From Cordylochernes scorpioides (taxonomy: Eukaryota; Arthropoda; Arachnida; Pseudoscorpiones; Chernetidae): a DNA stretch of 64,000 bases. Numbering within the stretch: position 1 is the first letter of the stretch; every line of letters begins with the position of its first letter. The notes below the pieces were generated by a model. The model had not been told where the DNA came from and made no database searches. It saw only the letters and a program-made list of their open reading frames with translations. The translations under genes were made by a program, and so were the position numbers. Below are positions 22,441 through 34,215 of the stretch, piece by piece. The stretch spans positions 25,621,711-25,685,710 of the forward strand of contig CP092884.1 of NCBI GenBank assembly GCA_030710605.1. Reading direction: 5' to 3'.

Positions 22441-22712
22441 TGATATCAGAAATCAATGATAATATTAAGGTTTTGCCGCAAACAATGTGAATCGTAAAAG
22501 ACAGCGGCGAGAGATGCGGTATACACCGCCTCAACATAACTTTCATTGCCTGATAAAATGCCAGTGAAACGGAAAGCATAAATTAAAATTCACGATTTAT
22601 AATAGACTGTTAATCTCAGGATGCGTGGACTACTTCACCAATACTTAAAATAGTATGGCTTTTCATTAGGTATATATTTCTAAAGTATAGGGGATGAAAC
22701 ATATACTAAATT

Positions 22713-22733
22713 CGAGCCCCGCGGCGGGCGACA
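22713..22733 (-). promoter_or_regulatory. Gypsy primer-binding site, tRNA-Lys-like
   Basis: One base inside the 5' LTR the minus strand reads TGTCGCCCGCCGCGGGGCTC. This resembles the complement of the 3' end of an animal tRNA-Lys (TGGCGCCC... GGGGCTCGAA), with a few mismatches. Minus-strand DNA synthesis would start here. The tRNA identity is inferred from memory of the tRNA end and is less certain than the site itself. Confidence 0.7.
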
Positions 22734-22734
22734 T

Positions 22735-24531
22735 TGTTGCGTTCCCGGTTTGGATAGATGAAAAGGGAGGATACACGATGTGACTTATTAAAGTTTCCTT
22801 ACTTAAGTATATATATATAGCAATTTAGGCCAACAGCCCCATGTATATAACCCGCAGCAAGACCTTAATGTTGTATAATAGAAGCACAGCTGTCAATGAT
22901 GCACTATCGACATATGTCTTTACATCATCACATGTAATGCAATTTGTGCAAACAGGATAAATAAAGAAAAAAAAAGGGGGGGGGGGGAACTCTGTAATTG
23001 ATTAAGAGTTTGAGTTAAAGCAGGGATCGAGCATATAATATTGTCAGAACAAAGGTCTAAAGATGGAAACAACCACGACACTAGTATACAATTTCATCAG
23101 ACAACCCATGAAATCGTTATTAAATTGGGCAATCTATAAAAGACTCCTTCTGGAGGTTTAGCAACCCACTGAAGACGCTGGGAGCTATTTCATAGAGGAA
23201 AATTATAGCAACAGATCTCTATAATTTCTACAGATCAACTGTAAATAGATTCATATTAAGGCATTTTTATAGCCCAAATAACACAAACAATAGTCAAACA
23301 TACAAATCTGTTTGCATCATGCCGTACCCTCCTAACAGCGTAACAATAGCCCGAGGAATCAGAAAATATGGTATAATGGTAAATATGATGGAATAACGCA
23401 CTGAAACACATAAAAGTACAAACATTACTAAAACCTGACAGATAGATACCCTCAATGTAGCCCTAATAAAGTCGTAATTTGCAACTGTCGCTGTGTCAAT
23501 ATATCACATAAAGCAAAAGGAATGAAATATGTATGAGAGGAAACAAGAAAATTTCTCTAGATATTTATTTAAATAAATTAAAATTTGGGAACATGTCTAT
23601 ACTGACGAGATATGCTATTTACATAGTAAAATTTAGATAGAGGTGACCTGAAGTTACTTTATAGCCCTTTAGGGCCCATGCGAAATCTAGGTTGGTTACT
23701 ACACAAAAAGGGGGGGGGGCGCTAAGTCATAATGACAAATGGCTTACCTTTTCTCGAAAGTGCCGGAAGGTCTGATCTCCCGTCTGAAGACTGTCCTCTC
23801 ACTGAGCGACTCCGATTCAATCCGCCTTTTGGCAAAGAAACCCTCTTTTATTCATGTCTCTCTCCGTTTTCATTCGCTGCCGCGCCAAAGTTTCTATTGG
23901 CTGGCATTTTCATTCGCCGAAAGAAACACCAATCAGAATGGCCAACGGCTCCAGTATACAATTTCATAGACGCCCCAGGCCTCTCCCATCAAAATAGAAC
24001 ATATAGTATTACCAAAACAAAAAAATCTAAAGAGAGAAACAGCCAAGGCACTAGTGTAATATTTCAGACCCCCAGGCCCCCCCCTCCACATGGATTGAAA
24101 TACTATCCTCCCTTTTCTCGGGACGGTATATATATCGCCCCCCGTCTTGGCTAAAAATCGACCCAGGCCCCTTTTACCTGGACTGTAATGTGATGCTTCC
24201 TTTTTTTCGGGAAGGATATTTATAAGGCTTAGTCTTTTAGAAATCTTCCTTCTCCATTTTTTTTTTCTGGTCACCTTTACCTAAATTTTTGGTGAGGGGA
24301 ATATATGTACATATGGAACAACAGCTTCCAGCGCGGATGTCCCTGGATGTCACTGGTGTCTTCTTCACCAGGCATCAGCTTTCGGCATGGAAGTCCGGTG
24401 TCATCAATTGTCTAGGTTTCTGGGCAAAAGGTGGTCTGTAAGTCTATGTGGGAGGGAAGCCATGTATCCATTTGATTTGATTATACATACCCCTTCTGTT
24501 GGGGTATGGTTACAAAAAACGTGCCCCAACA
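22735..24531 (-). repeat. Gypsy 5' LTR
   Basis: The 1797-bp partner of 8531-10330, in the same orientation, carrying the promoter side of the minus-strand element. It begins at 24531 with TGTTGGGGCACG and ends at 22735. No TATA-box assignment was attempted. Confidence 0.95.
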
Positions 24532-24535
24532 CTTA

Positions 24536-24880
24536 AATGTGAAGCCCCCCCCCCCCCCCCCACGGTTAAAGAGGCCCCGGGCGATAGATGTAATTTGCCT
24601 ATAAGGCCTTAGAACAGCAATGATTTCTGCGTCTTCTAAAAAAAAAAAAAGGGGGGGGGGCAGGTTACTAATGATGACCTTTTCCACCCTTCTGCGGAAG
24701 GGGAAGGCCTTAAGGAGGGTCTCCTCAATTTCCAGGTTATCTTCAATGAGTCTATCGGCGGGGGGCCTCTGTGAGAGCTTAGCAGTTCATTCTTTCCACT
24801 TCCAGGAATGTGAGATTAGGAGATTCTTGACCGAATCTCAAACTAAGATCCTCATTGGCCGTGACGTCACAGTGACGCGG
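24536..24880 (-). pseudogene. Probable 5' remainder of the GC-rich LINE
   Basis: GC-rich sequence directly beyond the Gypsy target duplication. It matches in composition the LINE cut off at 8530 and continues to about 24880, where AT-rich DNA begins. A minus-strand frame contains EDAEIIAVLRPYRQITSIAR, which could be part of an ORF1 RNA-binding protein. Long C and A/G runs break the frames. The join to 8530 is inferred from position, composition and the CTTA duplication. Confidence 0.5.
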
Positions 24881-26155
24881 GATGTAAATATTAAACATGA
24901 TTGGTATTTTGGGAAAAGTGTAAGCAAAGCGCGTCACCATGAAAAATTTTCACACCACTTTTCAAACGTTGCATTTTGTAATTAAATTAAAAAATCAAAG
25001 TTTAATATAATATAAAATTTTATTATATATAAATAAATTAGAGTTGAAAATTCAATTTTTATTCACAAATTTCATCTACAACTAAACTTTGCGGTATATG
25101 TAATTTAATAAAAAAAAATTAAATAAGGTAATTGTGTATATTAATAATAATAAAATATCCTTATCACCCAGGTTCCTAGAGCGTACATATGTTGCCAACT
25201 AATCAGGTTGTTTTTTAGACCTGAATATTTTTGGAAATAGATATTATAATTAAAAATTGAGCTCACAAAATTGCTCATTTTAGATGGTATCCTAAGAGAA
25301 AGGGATGAGGCAATTAATATTAATAAATATTCAAAAAGGTTTAATCAATAAAAAATAAAAAAAAAAACATCGAAAGAGATATATCGTTAACCCAGCTTCT
25401 TTGAGCGTAGAACGACAACTCTACCCAGAAAATAAAATAATAAAAAAAAATCCAAATAATCCAAATCTTTCTTAAGTTACACCGTCTGTGGTAACTAAGT
25501 TTTGTTTTGAAGTCGCTCAAACTGCTTTGTTAACCAAAATTTAAAGTGCCCATGACATGTGCCAATGGTAATGTGTTTGTTTATGTAACTTTTGATTTAG
25601 TTTTAAAAAGGCTTCAAATTATTTTTATTAAATTTTTATTTAAATAAAGATATATAAATAATTATACGAGTGCATAACTAGTCTTAGCAAATTTTTGCGA
25701 TATCGCCTATATTACGCAACACAAAAACATTTTAAATATCTTAAATTAAAAATTTAGAAAAGTAAAACTCGGGTTAACTAGATTTAAATAACAAATACAA
25801 ATTAAAAGCACTATATAACTCTATTCGGCGCAACATTACGAAGCCTTACATCAGGCAGACATAAATCACGGAACTTAGTATTTAAAAAAATATATATATT
25901 TGGGAAAACAAGATCGATTGCTAATTGTCTTGCTTACCTTCTGTTCATTACCATTATAGTAGGCTGATTAAATTAATGGCATATTTGTAGAAAGATTTAT
26001 TTTTCATTTCAATTAAAAAATATATATATTTTTGACATTGATTTTGTTATTATTTATTGCCAATAGTTAGGAAGTTTATACCACTATCAATTTTAATTTC
26101 TGTGGTTCTTAAATAAAAAGATTATATAAGTCTTCATTGGCCATATTTTCATATA
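24881..26155. other. AT-rich stretch, nothing recognised
   Basis: Low-complexity AT-rich DNA with no open frame of note and no repeat borders that I could define. Confidence 0.6.
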
Positions 26156-26317
26156 CAGTAGAACCTCCCTGTAAAAGATACCTAATTGCATAATACCTAA
26201 GTGTCCTTTAGGGAGAGGTGACCTCCTACCGGAGAGTTGCTAAATAGTAAAAATGGTAATTTTGAAAATGAAAGCTTTCCTATGTAGATAAGGTGTTCTC
26301 TCATGGAGGTTCTACTG
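26156..26317. mobile_element. pogo-like MITE
   Basis: Terminal inverted repeats CAGTAGAACCTCC and GGAGGTTCTACTG, flanked by TA on both sides (26154-26155 and 26318-26319). It is 162 bp and non-coding. Its internal words (tcctttagggagaggtg, gagagttgctaaatagtaa) are shared with the larger MITE at 45621-46351. Confidence 0.85.
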
Positions 26318-26555
26318 TATATGCATTTTATTTGGTGAGATACTCATTTCTGCGGACCATGAAAACATTTAGGCGATTGTGTTATTACACACTAAGGCTA
26401 CTTGCAGTAAACAAAAATAGTTGCATTTTTAAAATAACCTAACCTAATCTATCTATACCTGACCCACAACCTAGCTTATTGATATACCCAGCTGCCTATT
26501 GCCCCCTGAGTGGGTCTGTAAAAATGAATTTCTCGGCCATTATTTATACTCATAT

Positions 26556-26793
26556 TGAGAGAAGCGTGGACGCGACCGCGTGGCGGCGCTGCATGAAGAT
26601 AACTGACCAATGGGAACGGCCCCCCCCTCTTCTGGCGTCCGTCATCTTGTATATAGTTTTTTTAGCCTGCCTTTTGTTCAACTGCTGTGTGCGGTTGCTA
26701 TTCTTGTGTCATCATATATATCCTTATATATAATAATAATACCATATTTATAAAATCACTTATTTGGCTGTTCTTTTGCATCACCGACCCACA
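26556..26793 (+). repeat. Copia 5' LTR (first element)
   Basis: 238-bp LTR with TG...CA ends. It is nearly identical to 30229-30467, implying recent insertion. Confidence 0.92.
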
Positions 26794-26796
26794 AAA

Positions 26797-26808
26797 TGGT
26801 AGCAGAGC
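26797..26808 (+). promoter_or_regulatory. Copia primer-binding site, tRNA-iMet
   Basis: TGGTAGCAGAGC matches the complement of the 3' end of animal initiator tRNA-Met at 11 of 12 positions, three bases after the LTR. Confidence 0.8.
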
Positions 26809-26851
26809 GTGGTTAGCTGCATAAAAAGAACGAAAAGTAAGTGAAACCAAG

Positions 26852-29800
26852 ATGGCGTCGTCTTCCCAAGCGCTTGCCCTGAACGTCGAGAAGCTCACTG
26901 GCAGCAATTATCGATCATGGAAATTTAACATGAAGATGCTTCTGATCGAAAGAGGATTATGGGAATGTGTAATTAACGGAGAAACGATCGACGCTGATGA
27001 GGATCAAAGAAAATATGAGAAGACAAAAATTAAACAAAAAAAGGCACTGGCAACGATTGCTCTATCAATTTCTACAGAGCAACAAATTCACGTTATCGAC
27101 TGTAAGACTGCAAGCGAAGCCTGGACGACCCTGGAACAAATATTTGAACCGAAATCAAGGGCGCGAATTCTTCAACTCAAGAAACAATTCGTGAACATCA
27201 AGTTCATCGAAGAAGAAAATATGATAAATTACCTATCAAGATTAAAGACCTGCAGTGATAATCTAAGAGAAGCGGGATGTGAAGTAAAGGATGAAGATCT
27301 GGCATACTCTATGCTAGCTGGACTACCAGACTCCTATGATGTGATTATATTGAACTTTGGCAACATGACGGATGATGAGTTCACGTCATCCAAGGTAAGG
27401 CAGGTCCTGCTAACGGAACACGAGAGAAGAACAACCAGAAAAGAGGATTTATCCAAGGAGGTGCTACAGGTGAACCAGCATCAAAATAGCAGCACCGACA
27501 GTCGAAGAAAATGCTACCGATGCAGGAAGATCGGCCACATCGCCACCAACTGCCGAGGAATGAGGCAAACAACTACTAGAAACCACGATAATCAGTATTT
27601 TCAGAGGAAGGTAAACAAATCAGATAACTTCCTGGCTGCACTCAACCTAACGAGCGACGAGGATTCGTGGCTGCTGGACAGCGGAGCAACCAACCATGTA
27701 TGCAGAAACAAAGACTGGTTCGTTGACCTTCGGGAGGTGTCATCTGATCCTATCATGACTGCGAGTGGGACAACTGAGGCCAAAGGATATGGACACATAT
27801 TTCTCCAGACGTCTATCCATAATGAGTGCATCGAAATCAAGCTAAACAATGTGCTGTACGTCCCAAATGTGCGAAGGAATCTGCTGTCAGTCTCCAAGAT
27901 AGAAGAAAACGGCAACCGTGTGACCTTTCGTAATATGGTAGCTCGCGTTTTCAACCCAGAAAACAGGATTATAGCGGAAGCGACAAATGTAAATGGCCTC
28001 TACATTGTGAAAGGTAAGACCTTAAACTCCAGTAAAACAGCATTTAATAGTGAAAGGGACCATTTTCAGAACAATTCCTTGAGAACGTGGCATCAAAGGT
28101 TATGCCATATTGACAGTAACGCCATTGAAAAGATGGCGCGGTAGGAGCTGGTAATAGGCTTAGAAATTTCCTCTAGAGACAAAGGCCTATGCGACGATTG
28201 TTGTATCGCTAAATCCACTAAAGCGTCACATAAAAACCTAGGCAATATTAGATCAAAACGGACCTTGGAACTTATCCACACAGATATTTGCGGTCCAATG
28301 CCGGTAAAATCAACCGGAGGCAATAGATACTTTTTATTTTTTGTTGATGATTTCTCAAGAAGGATTACTGTGTATTTTCTGAAAAACAAAGATGAAGTAT
28401 TAAAACATTTTGATATCTATAGAGCCACTGTAGAGAGACAAACTGGTAATAAGATTAAAGTGTTATGATCGGATAATGGACTTGAGTTTTGCAATAGAGA
28501 ATTCCAAGACAAATTACAAAAACTAGGGATAAAGCATGAACGCACGAACGTGTATTCTCCGCAAATGAATGGTGTGGCAGAACGTGTAAATCGAACACTT
28601 TTAGATATGGCCCGCGCTTGTTTACATAGCGCTAATCTCCCCCAAAGATTTTGGGCAGAGGCGGTAAACACAGCTGCTTACATTAAAAACAAATGTTATA
28701 ATAGTGCTCTAAAAGACAAAGTACCTGATGGACTTTGGTTAGAAAGAAATCCTAGTGTAAGACACCTAAAAGCATTTGGATGTTTGGCATATAGCCATAT
28801 ACCAAGAGAAAGAAGGCGAAAATTAGACAATCGGGCATGTAGATGTATTCTGGTAGGATACTCCACTCAAACACGTGGATATCGTCTCTGGTGCCCAGAA
28901 TCACAAAAGGTGATTGAAACAAAACATGTTAGATTCGATGAGTCTAAAATTGGACTAGAGTGGACCAAAATAGACGAAGAGACAGAACCGGAAAGGTACA
29001 ACCACGTTTGGCTAGAACCTGAGACTAATTATGATAACGGCCTAGAGAATGAATTACCGAGTAATTTGGATTCAGTGGGGGTAGAGGACATTCTACCACA
29101 ATCCTCCACCTCCAAAAACATTGTTCGAAATCCATATGGGAGAAAAGGTAAACCAAGAGTAGAGTTAAATTTTTTAGATGTTACCGAGCCGCAAAGTTTT
29201 GAAGAGGCAGTCCAATCTCCCGAAGCCATGTATTGGAGAAAAGCAATGGAAGATGAGCTTAGAAGTGCTTCAGGAACGAGGCACTTGGGAGTTATCAACA
29301 TTACCGCCGGGAAAGAAACCGATTAGCAGCAGATGGGTGTATAAGGTGAAGACAAATGAGAGCGGAAATGTAGAGCGTTTCAAAGCACGTTTAGTAGCTA
29401 GAGGTTTCTCACAGAAACAAGGAATCGATTTTCAGGAAACTTATGCACCTGTTATTAACTTAGCTGTAATCAGAGTTTTGATAACGTTAAGTTTGAACAT
29501 GAAATGGTACAATAGACATCTCGACGTAGATAACGCTTATCTATATGGCGACTTAGAATGGCGACTTTATCTTGCGAATTGTACTAGGCCAGACTTAATG
29601 TTTTCTGTTACGAGATTAGCTCAATTCGCCAGCAACCCTGGACGTCGACATTGGCAAGCTGCCAAACATGTCTGAAGATATTTACACGGGAGCATAAATC
29701 TATCTCTCGTTTATCGCCGGACTGATTCCAATGATGTTTGTGCATACAGTGATGCAGATTGGGCTAGCGACATCGATGACAGACGGTCCAATAGTGGGAC

Positions 29801-30269
29801 CGCTATCACTATAGGACATTCCTTAGTCATATGGAAGACTAGCAAACAGAAGTGTGTCTCACTTTCCACAATGGAGGCAGAATATTTAGCGCTATCCCAG
29901 ACCACTAAGGAAGCAATTTGGATCGCTACCATCTTGAAAGAATTAAAGTTCTTATCGAATTTTGCCTTTCCCTTGATAATTCATTGCGATAATAGATCCG
30001 CTATAGACTTTTCCAAAAATAATGTGGAGAACAACAGATCCAAACACATTGACATAAGATACCATCACGTCAGAGAAAGAATAATTAGCGGAGAGATCAA
30101 GATTGTCTACATCCCTACAAAGGAGAACCTGGCCGACGTCTTCACCAAGACCCTGAGCAAAGTGGCTCACAAGAACGCCTGTGACTTCATGAACTGTTCT
30201 CCAGTCCAGCGCTTCAGTGGGGGAATGATGAGAGAAGCGTGGACGCGACCGCGTGGCGGCGCTGCATGA
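26852..30269 (+). pseudogene. Copia gag-pol, with stops, a frameshift and RT-core deletion
   Basis: Gag begins at 26852 (LTGSNYRSWKFNMKML), with a CCHC knuckle at residues 221-234 (CYRCRKIGHIATNC). The protease motif DSGA lies near residue 276. The frame stops at TAG 28142, then continues in the same frame through integrase (HTDICGP; SDNGLEF; MNGVAERVNR gives D, D and E) with a TGA at 28466 where Arg is expected before SDNG. An extra base near 29267 shifts the frame. The RT starts (KARLVARGFSQK, DVDNAYLYGDLE) but jumps to CTRPDLMFSVTRL, so the YVDD catalytic part is deleted. A TGA at 29673 precedes the RNase H region (SDADWASD, STMEAEYLA, HIDIRYH). It cannot encode a working RT. Confidence 0.9.
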
Positions 30270-30467
30270 AGATAACTGACCAATGGGAACGGCCCCCCCC
30301 CTCTTCTGGCGTCCGTCATCTTGTATATAGTTTTTTTAGCCTGCCTTTTGTTCAACTGCTGTGTGTGGTTGCTATTCTTGTGTCATCATATATATCCTTA
30401 TATCTAATAATAATACCATATTTATAAAATCACTTATTTGGCTGTTCTTTTGCATCACCGACCCACA
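30229..30467 (+). repeat. Copia 3' LTR (first element)
   Basis: 239-bp partner of the 5' LTR at 26556. The end of the coding frame (REAWTRPRGGAA) runs into it. Confidence 0.92.
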
Positions 30468-30502
30468 ACACATAAACATAGGCTAAAACATTATAGATGA
30501 CC

Positions 30503-30696
30503 TATGGACAGAATTTAAGGAAGTTGTACCTTTCAGCATGTATATCAGGATTCAGACAATAACTCTGAAATATATTACAGTCACCTTTATTGAAGATGCA
30601 TGAGATAACCAAGTGTGAACAAAATTGACTCTCTCTCTTTGAAAAAAATTAATAACCAGTGACATAAAAGACTTTCCACCTCCTTAAGTTTTGGGG
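30503..30696. mobile_element. Degraded Tc1-like MITE
   Basis: Inverted ends 'ggacagaatttaaggaag' and 'cctccttaagttttgggg' match the family seen intact at 40391-40765. It is non-coding and diverged, with no clear TA duplication. Confidence 0.55.
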
Positions 30697-30935
30697 AAAG
30701 CAAGCTTTCAAGCAACGAAGCTCTTCTATTGACTTAACAATGTCAAGTGTGGAAATACAAACTGTTGTGTATCTTGTTCCTTTGTATCCTTATGCTCTGT
30801 CTCTTGTTTAGAGGACGATTTTCTAACAACCTCCACCAGAATTAAATGTTTAAATAGCTTGTGTTATAACCCAAATAAAAGAAGCACTCTGCCATCACAA
30901 TTTATAGTAACTTTCCCTGGGTGATTATCCAAGAT

Positions 30936-31231
30936 TTTTTTTTTCTATCCCTAGTACACGTGTTACAGGCCATGGTAATCATGGTGGGTAGAAGTAGGCG
31001 ACTGCTTTTACTGAAGTACACCACATGTCTACACATGTGAAAAGCAGTTCGTCTTGCACTTACAAATATGCCAGAGCCCCGTTTGGTTACTTGCAATCGC
31101 TGGTGGAGTTGGACCTTTACAAGAATCGGGGGCCATTGGATAAAGGATAAAAAAGTGCCCAATGCGGGATTTGATCTTGGGTCGTAGTAGTTGAAAACCA
31201 AAGGTTTAGACCATCCTTCCACTGACCCCTA
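30936..31231 (-). mobile_element. tRNA-derived SINE copy 2
   Basis: Minus-strand copy of the family at 42646-42956. The head reads gtggaaggatggtctaaacc (A-box side). The B-box side is diverged (acccaagatcaaatcccgc). The shared body follows, then an A-rich tail at 30936-30945. Confidence 0.8.
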
Positions 31232-31240
31232 TCCAAGGTT

Positions 31241-31399
31241 CTAAATAACTGTAATGTTGGTGTAAAGAACATTCTGAAGAGTTGCAATCTGTGATTTCAG
31301 TTCACCACCCGGCCTTCCATAGTCGGCTACCTCTTCCTCAGCCTTGGAGCGCTCTTCCAACTGGCTGTTTTCACCATGGTCTTCAAGGTCAGACACATA
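31241..31399 (-). CDS. Probable terminal exon of a minus-strand host gene
   Basis: On the minus strand, after 'tcttatgagag', an open frame of 52 codons runs from 31399 to a TAG at 31243-31241. It starts YVSDLEDHGEN, passes through a charged coiled-coil-like part (QLEERSKAEEEVADY) and ends NVLYTNITVI. Its composition is codon-like and it is closed upstream by an in-frame stop before the AG, as expected for an exon. The acceptor has a poor pyrimidine tract, because repeat sequence begins directly upstream. A SINE lies immediately downstream. I do not recognise the protein. It could instead be a processed or decayed gene fragment. Confidence 0.5.
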   Translation of the reverse strand, partial: YVSDLEDHGENSQLEERSKAEEEVADYGRPGGELKSQIATLQNVLYTNITVI

Positions 31400-31774
31400 C
31401 TCTCATAAGACTTTATAATCCAAGACAATAAGCAGTAACAAGGTGAAGAATAAAATCCATGAGAGAACACTCTCTCTAGAATTTAAGTTTAATAGAAATG
31501 GATGTAGAAATATGTGTAAGATGGTATGCAGACTCTTTTTTTAAAAATGAAAACCATTTGTTGTGAGGAGTTACTTATAGAAAGAATTAATTGCTATATT
31601 ACAATTTCAACTCCCTTTATTATTGATCTATGTTTCAATGACTCTCATCATCTTTATCAAGTAGAGACTTTTGTATCAAGTTTGATGGGTAAAATATGCT
31701 TAAATTTATACATTTGTAGCCATGTGGGAAACAAGTATGTGCAAGAGTTTAAATTCTGTAAGTTAAGCGACATG

Positions 31775-34215
31775 CAACAACAACAAAAACCTTTATTAAG
31801 ACATTATTGTCTTACAAGGGGATTCCCCTAAAAGGTTATATATGTACATGAGTAAGGAGGAAAAGCAATTTAGAGGGGAGGGGGGGCAATCAGCCGTTGT
31901 CTGTGGAGTTGATCACTTCTCTCATTTTATCAATCGCCTTGAAAAATTTAAAATATTTATAAACAAATGTTTTATCCAGCAGGAGAGTAGTGAAGATTTT
32001 ATATACATGTTGTTGATTGTAGTGAGTTAGCCCCGAAATTTCGCGAATTTCCAGTCTCTTTTTATGTAGGAATGGGCAATGGAATGGATAGTGGACCAAA
32101 TTGTCTTGGATGACGGCATTGCAGAAGTAGCAATTTAAAGGTTTGCTGTTCCAAAATCTCGTGATATCCTCTCGGAAAAGTAGCCCTAGAATCCTTTGAC
32201 GGGCTATAAATCATTTAATTTTCAAAGGGAGGTTTGATAGTAAGTAGTCCTCCGTCGTGAAGGAGCTACTTAGAGATTGGTAGCGAATAAAATGAGTTGA
32301 GGTTTGTATCTTAGCTCGATCAAATTGGAGTAGCTGGTCCACTGTGGTTTGAATAATTCTAGGCATTTCTCCTCCCACAACCATATAATCTTCACAGTTC
32401 TTAAGAAAAGAAAAACCCCTAGAGTCAATGATGTTATTCAGGTTATGAATAAAGTTGTTTCCCGCTTTTCCCATAATTGAAACTTTCCAGAGCTGGGACA
32501 AGCAAACATAGGGTAATCTTGTCCTGTCCATTTCTAAAATCTGTATCCAGAACTTCAGAATCAATTTCGTAATGTTTAATTCGAGGGACATCCTTCCGGT
32601 TTCTGTTCATAAGATATTGCCCGGAGTATATAGGTCAAGAAATCGCCGTAGGAAAATATCCTGGATCTGGTTTACAACTCTTATCTGATTCGTCGCCCAC
32701 AGTGGGGCCGAGTATAACAACATGGATAAAACTATGGAGTCAAGTAGTTTCATCACTGCTTCGAACGATTTGGTTCTTGACTTAGATAGTATTCTCCATA
32801 CTGCGTTTGTAGCAACCAATGCTTTGCTTTTAAAGTGCTGCGCAACGTAAGCAGTTGGATTCTTGGTAGTTAAGGGGTAGCCAAGGTACGTATATTTTGA
32901 AGATACTGTCAAGGGTTGTTGGCCCCAAAACCAAACGTCAGATCTGGCCAAGCGGCCTCCATTTCGAAACACTACGATTTTAGACTTGGATTGGTTCAGA
33001 GTTAAAACATTTTCCTCAAATAATCTTTTTATTAAATTAATCTTTATTTGGAGATTTATCTTGGATTCACCAAAGAGGACTATATCATCCACAAACAGGA
33101 GGAGGTGTATAGTTCCATGGCCCGGTAAGTATAAACCTGGCAGGTCAGAATCATCCTGCGTAGCAACCAGATCGTTAATGAAAATAATAAATAAATATAG
33201 TGAAAGAGGTTCTCCCTGAAGAACACCTGATTGTATTTTGATAAATTCTGTAAAAGAGCCGTTCCATCTGACCGCTACCATCATTTGAGCATAGTAGTTC
33301 TGTATAAGTTTGGTAAATCGCCCACTTAAACCAACCAGCGCAAGTTTCCTCCTTTTGCGGTTTAGTGTCATTTGGATTAGTGATGTAACCGTGAAGATAT
33401 GGTCTTGGCACGAGTAGCCCCTTTTGAATCATGCCTGGTTTTCTGCTATGAGTTTTCTATTTTCAATCCAATTACTTAGTCTATTTTTTAATATGGATGT
33501 AAAAAGTTTTGATAAGTTGCTTATAAGGGCAATGCCCCTATAATTTGATGGTGTATTCGGATCACCATTTTTAAATATTGGTTGGATGATGGTTTTTGAC
33601 CACTGTGAAGGAACTTGGGATTTAATTAATATTTTATTGAATAAGTTAGATAAAAGGATTAAACCATTCTCAGGTAAGGCTTTGATAGCTTCATTTAGTA
33701 TACTATCGTAACCTGCTGCTTTATTGTTTTTTAAGCTAGCGATTTTCCTCGCAATTTCCAAAAGTGAAATTTCGGCATCCAGCTCTGGGTCAATAGGAAT
33801 TAGTAGAGTTGGTACATCAGCCGCAATTCTTTGGGGGGTCGACAATAAACCCTGATAAAAGGATTCCCACTCTGAGATGTCAATATTTCCTTTTGTGCTA
33901 TTCCGTTTCTTAAAGGACGCAATTATTTTCCAAAATTCGGCAATTGAGCAATGATAGATATTTGCGTTTACTCGTAATAAACAAATCTTTGTAAATAGGA
34001 GTATTGAGAGTCAAATATAATTTTTCATATATTTTTTTGCTGTATAACATCCTCCGTCAAAACCATGGCTTAGAACGCGAACTTTCCACTCTTCCTTTTG
34101 TTAGCATTCCTGCTCTCACCATTGATGTTTGAATCCTGCTAGTAAGAGTGTCAGCACATAGATCTATTGAAGCGTCTTCCGGTAGTTGGAGAGCATTTAG
34201 GTCTTCGAGACAAAA
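31775..34215 (-). mobile_element. 5'-truncated LINE (Jockey/CR1-like) with target duplication
   Basis: Bounded by near-identical 12-bp direct repeats: ttaagcgacatg (31763-31774) and ttaagagacatg (34216-34227). The 3' end on the minus strand is 'gtcttaataaagg' followed by a TTG-repeat tail, as in CR1-like elements. The element is 2.44 kb and lacks the endonuclease, so it was truncated on insertion. Confidence 0.85.
31890..34210 (-). pseudogene. LINE reverse transcriptase with three in-frame TGA stops
   Basis: From about 33955 to 31890 the minus strand keeps one frame broken only by TGA codons at 33431-33429, 32609-32607 and 32213-32211. Motifs in order are WESFYQGL, KNNKAAGYDSI, SNYRGIALIS (RT fingers), GVLQGEPLS (motif B) and FVDDIVLF (catalytic motif with F-V in place of Y-A). 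A thumb region is followed by a C-terminal zinc-binding cluster (CYFCNAVIQDNLVHYPFHC). A frameshift lies near 33955. The protein would copy the LINE RNA at a nicked target. The family call (Jockey/CR1 group) is by motif style. Confidence 0.8.

Larger units (their letters stand above)
8531..24531 (-). mobile_element. Complete 16.0-kb Ty3/Gypsy LTR retrotransposon
   Basis: Two direct repeats of about 1.8 kb (8531-10330 and 22735-24531) begin TGTTG and end CAACA. They are flanked by CTTA at 8527-8530 and 24532-24535, a 4-bp target duplication. On the minus strand the repeat at 22735 is followed after one base by a tRNA-like primer site, and a polypurine tract abuts the LTR at 10330. Intact gag and pol lie between, on the same strand. 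I count about five substitutions plus a few length changes between the LTRs, so the insertion is young. The large size comes from long non-coding internal regions and from passenger elements (a Helitron at 13779-14900 and a PLE at about 21450-22440). Confidence 0.92.
26556..30467 (+). mobile_element. Ty1/Copia retrotransposon, internally deleted
   Basis: Bounded by LTRs of 238 and 239 bp that differ by two substitutions and one C in a homopolymer. Both begin TGAGAGAAGC and end CCCACA. Three bases after the 5' LTR is a TGGTAGCAGAGC primer site, and a purine-rich AGTGGGGGAATGA precedes the 3' LTR. At 3.9 kb it is shorter than the usual 5 kb because part of the RT is missing. I saw no clear target duplication. 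Confidence 0.92.

Noticed and set aside
8531..24531. Two 1.8-kb repeats read as a segmental duplication
   Set aside because: Primer site, polypurine tract, 4-bp target duplication and gag-pol between them show they are LTRs of one element.
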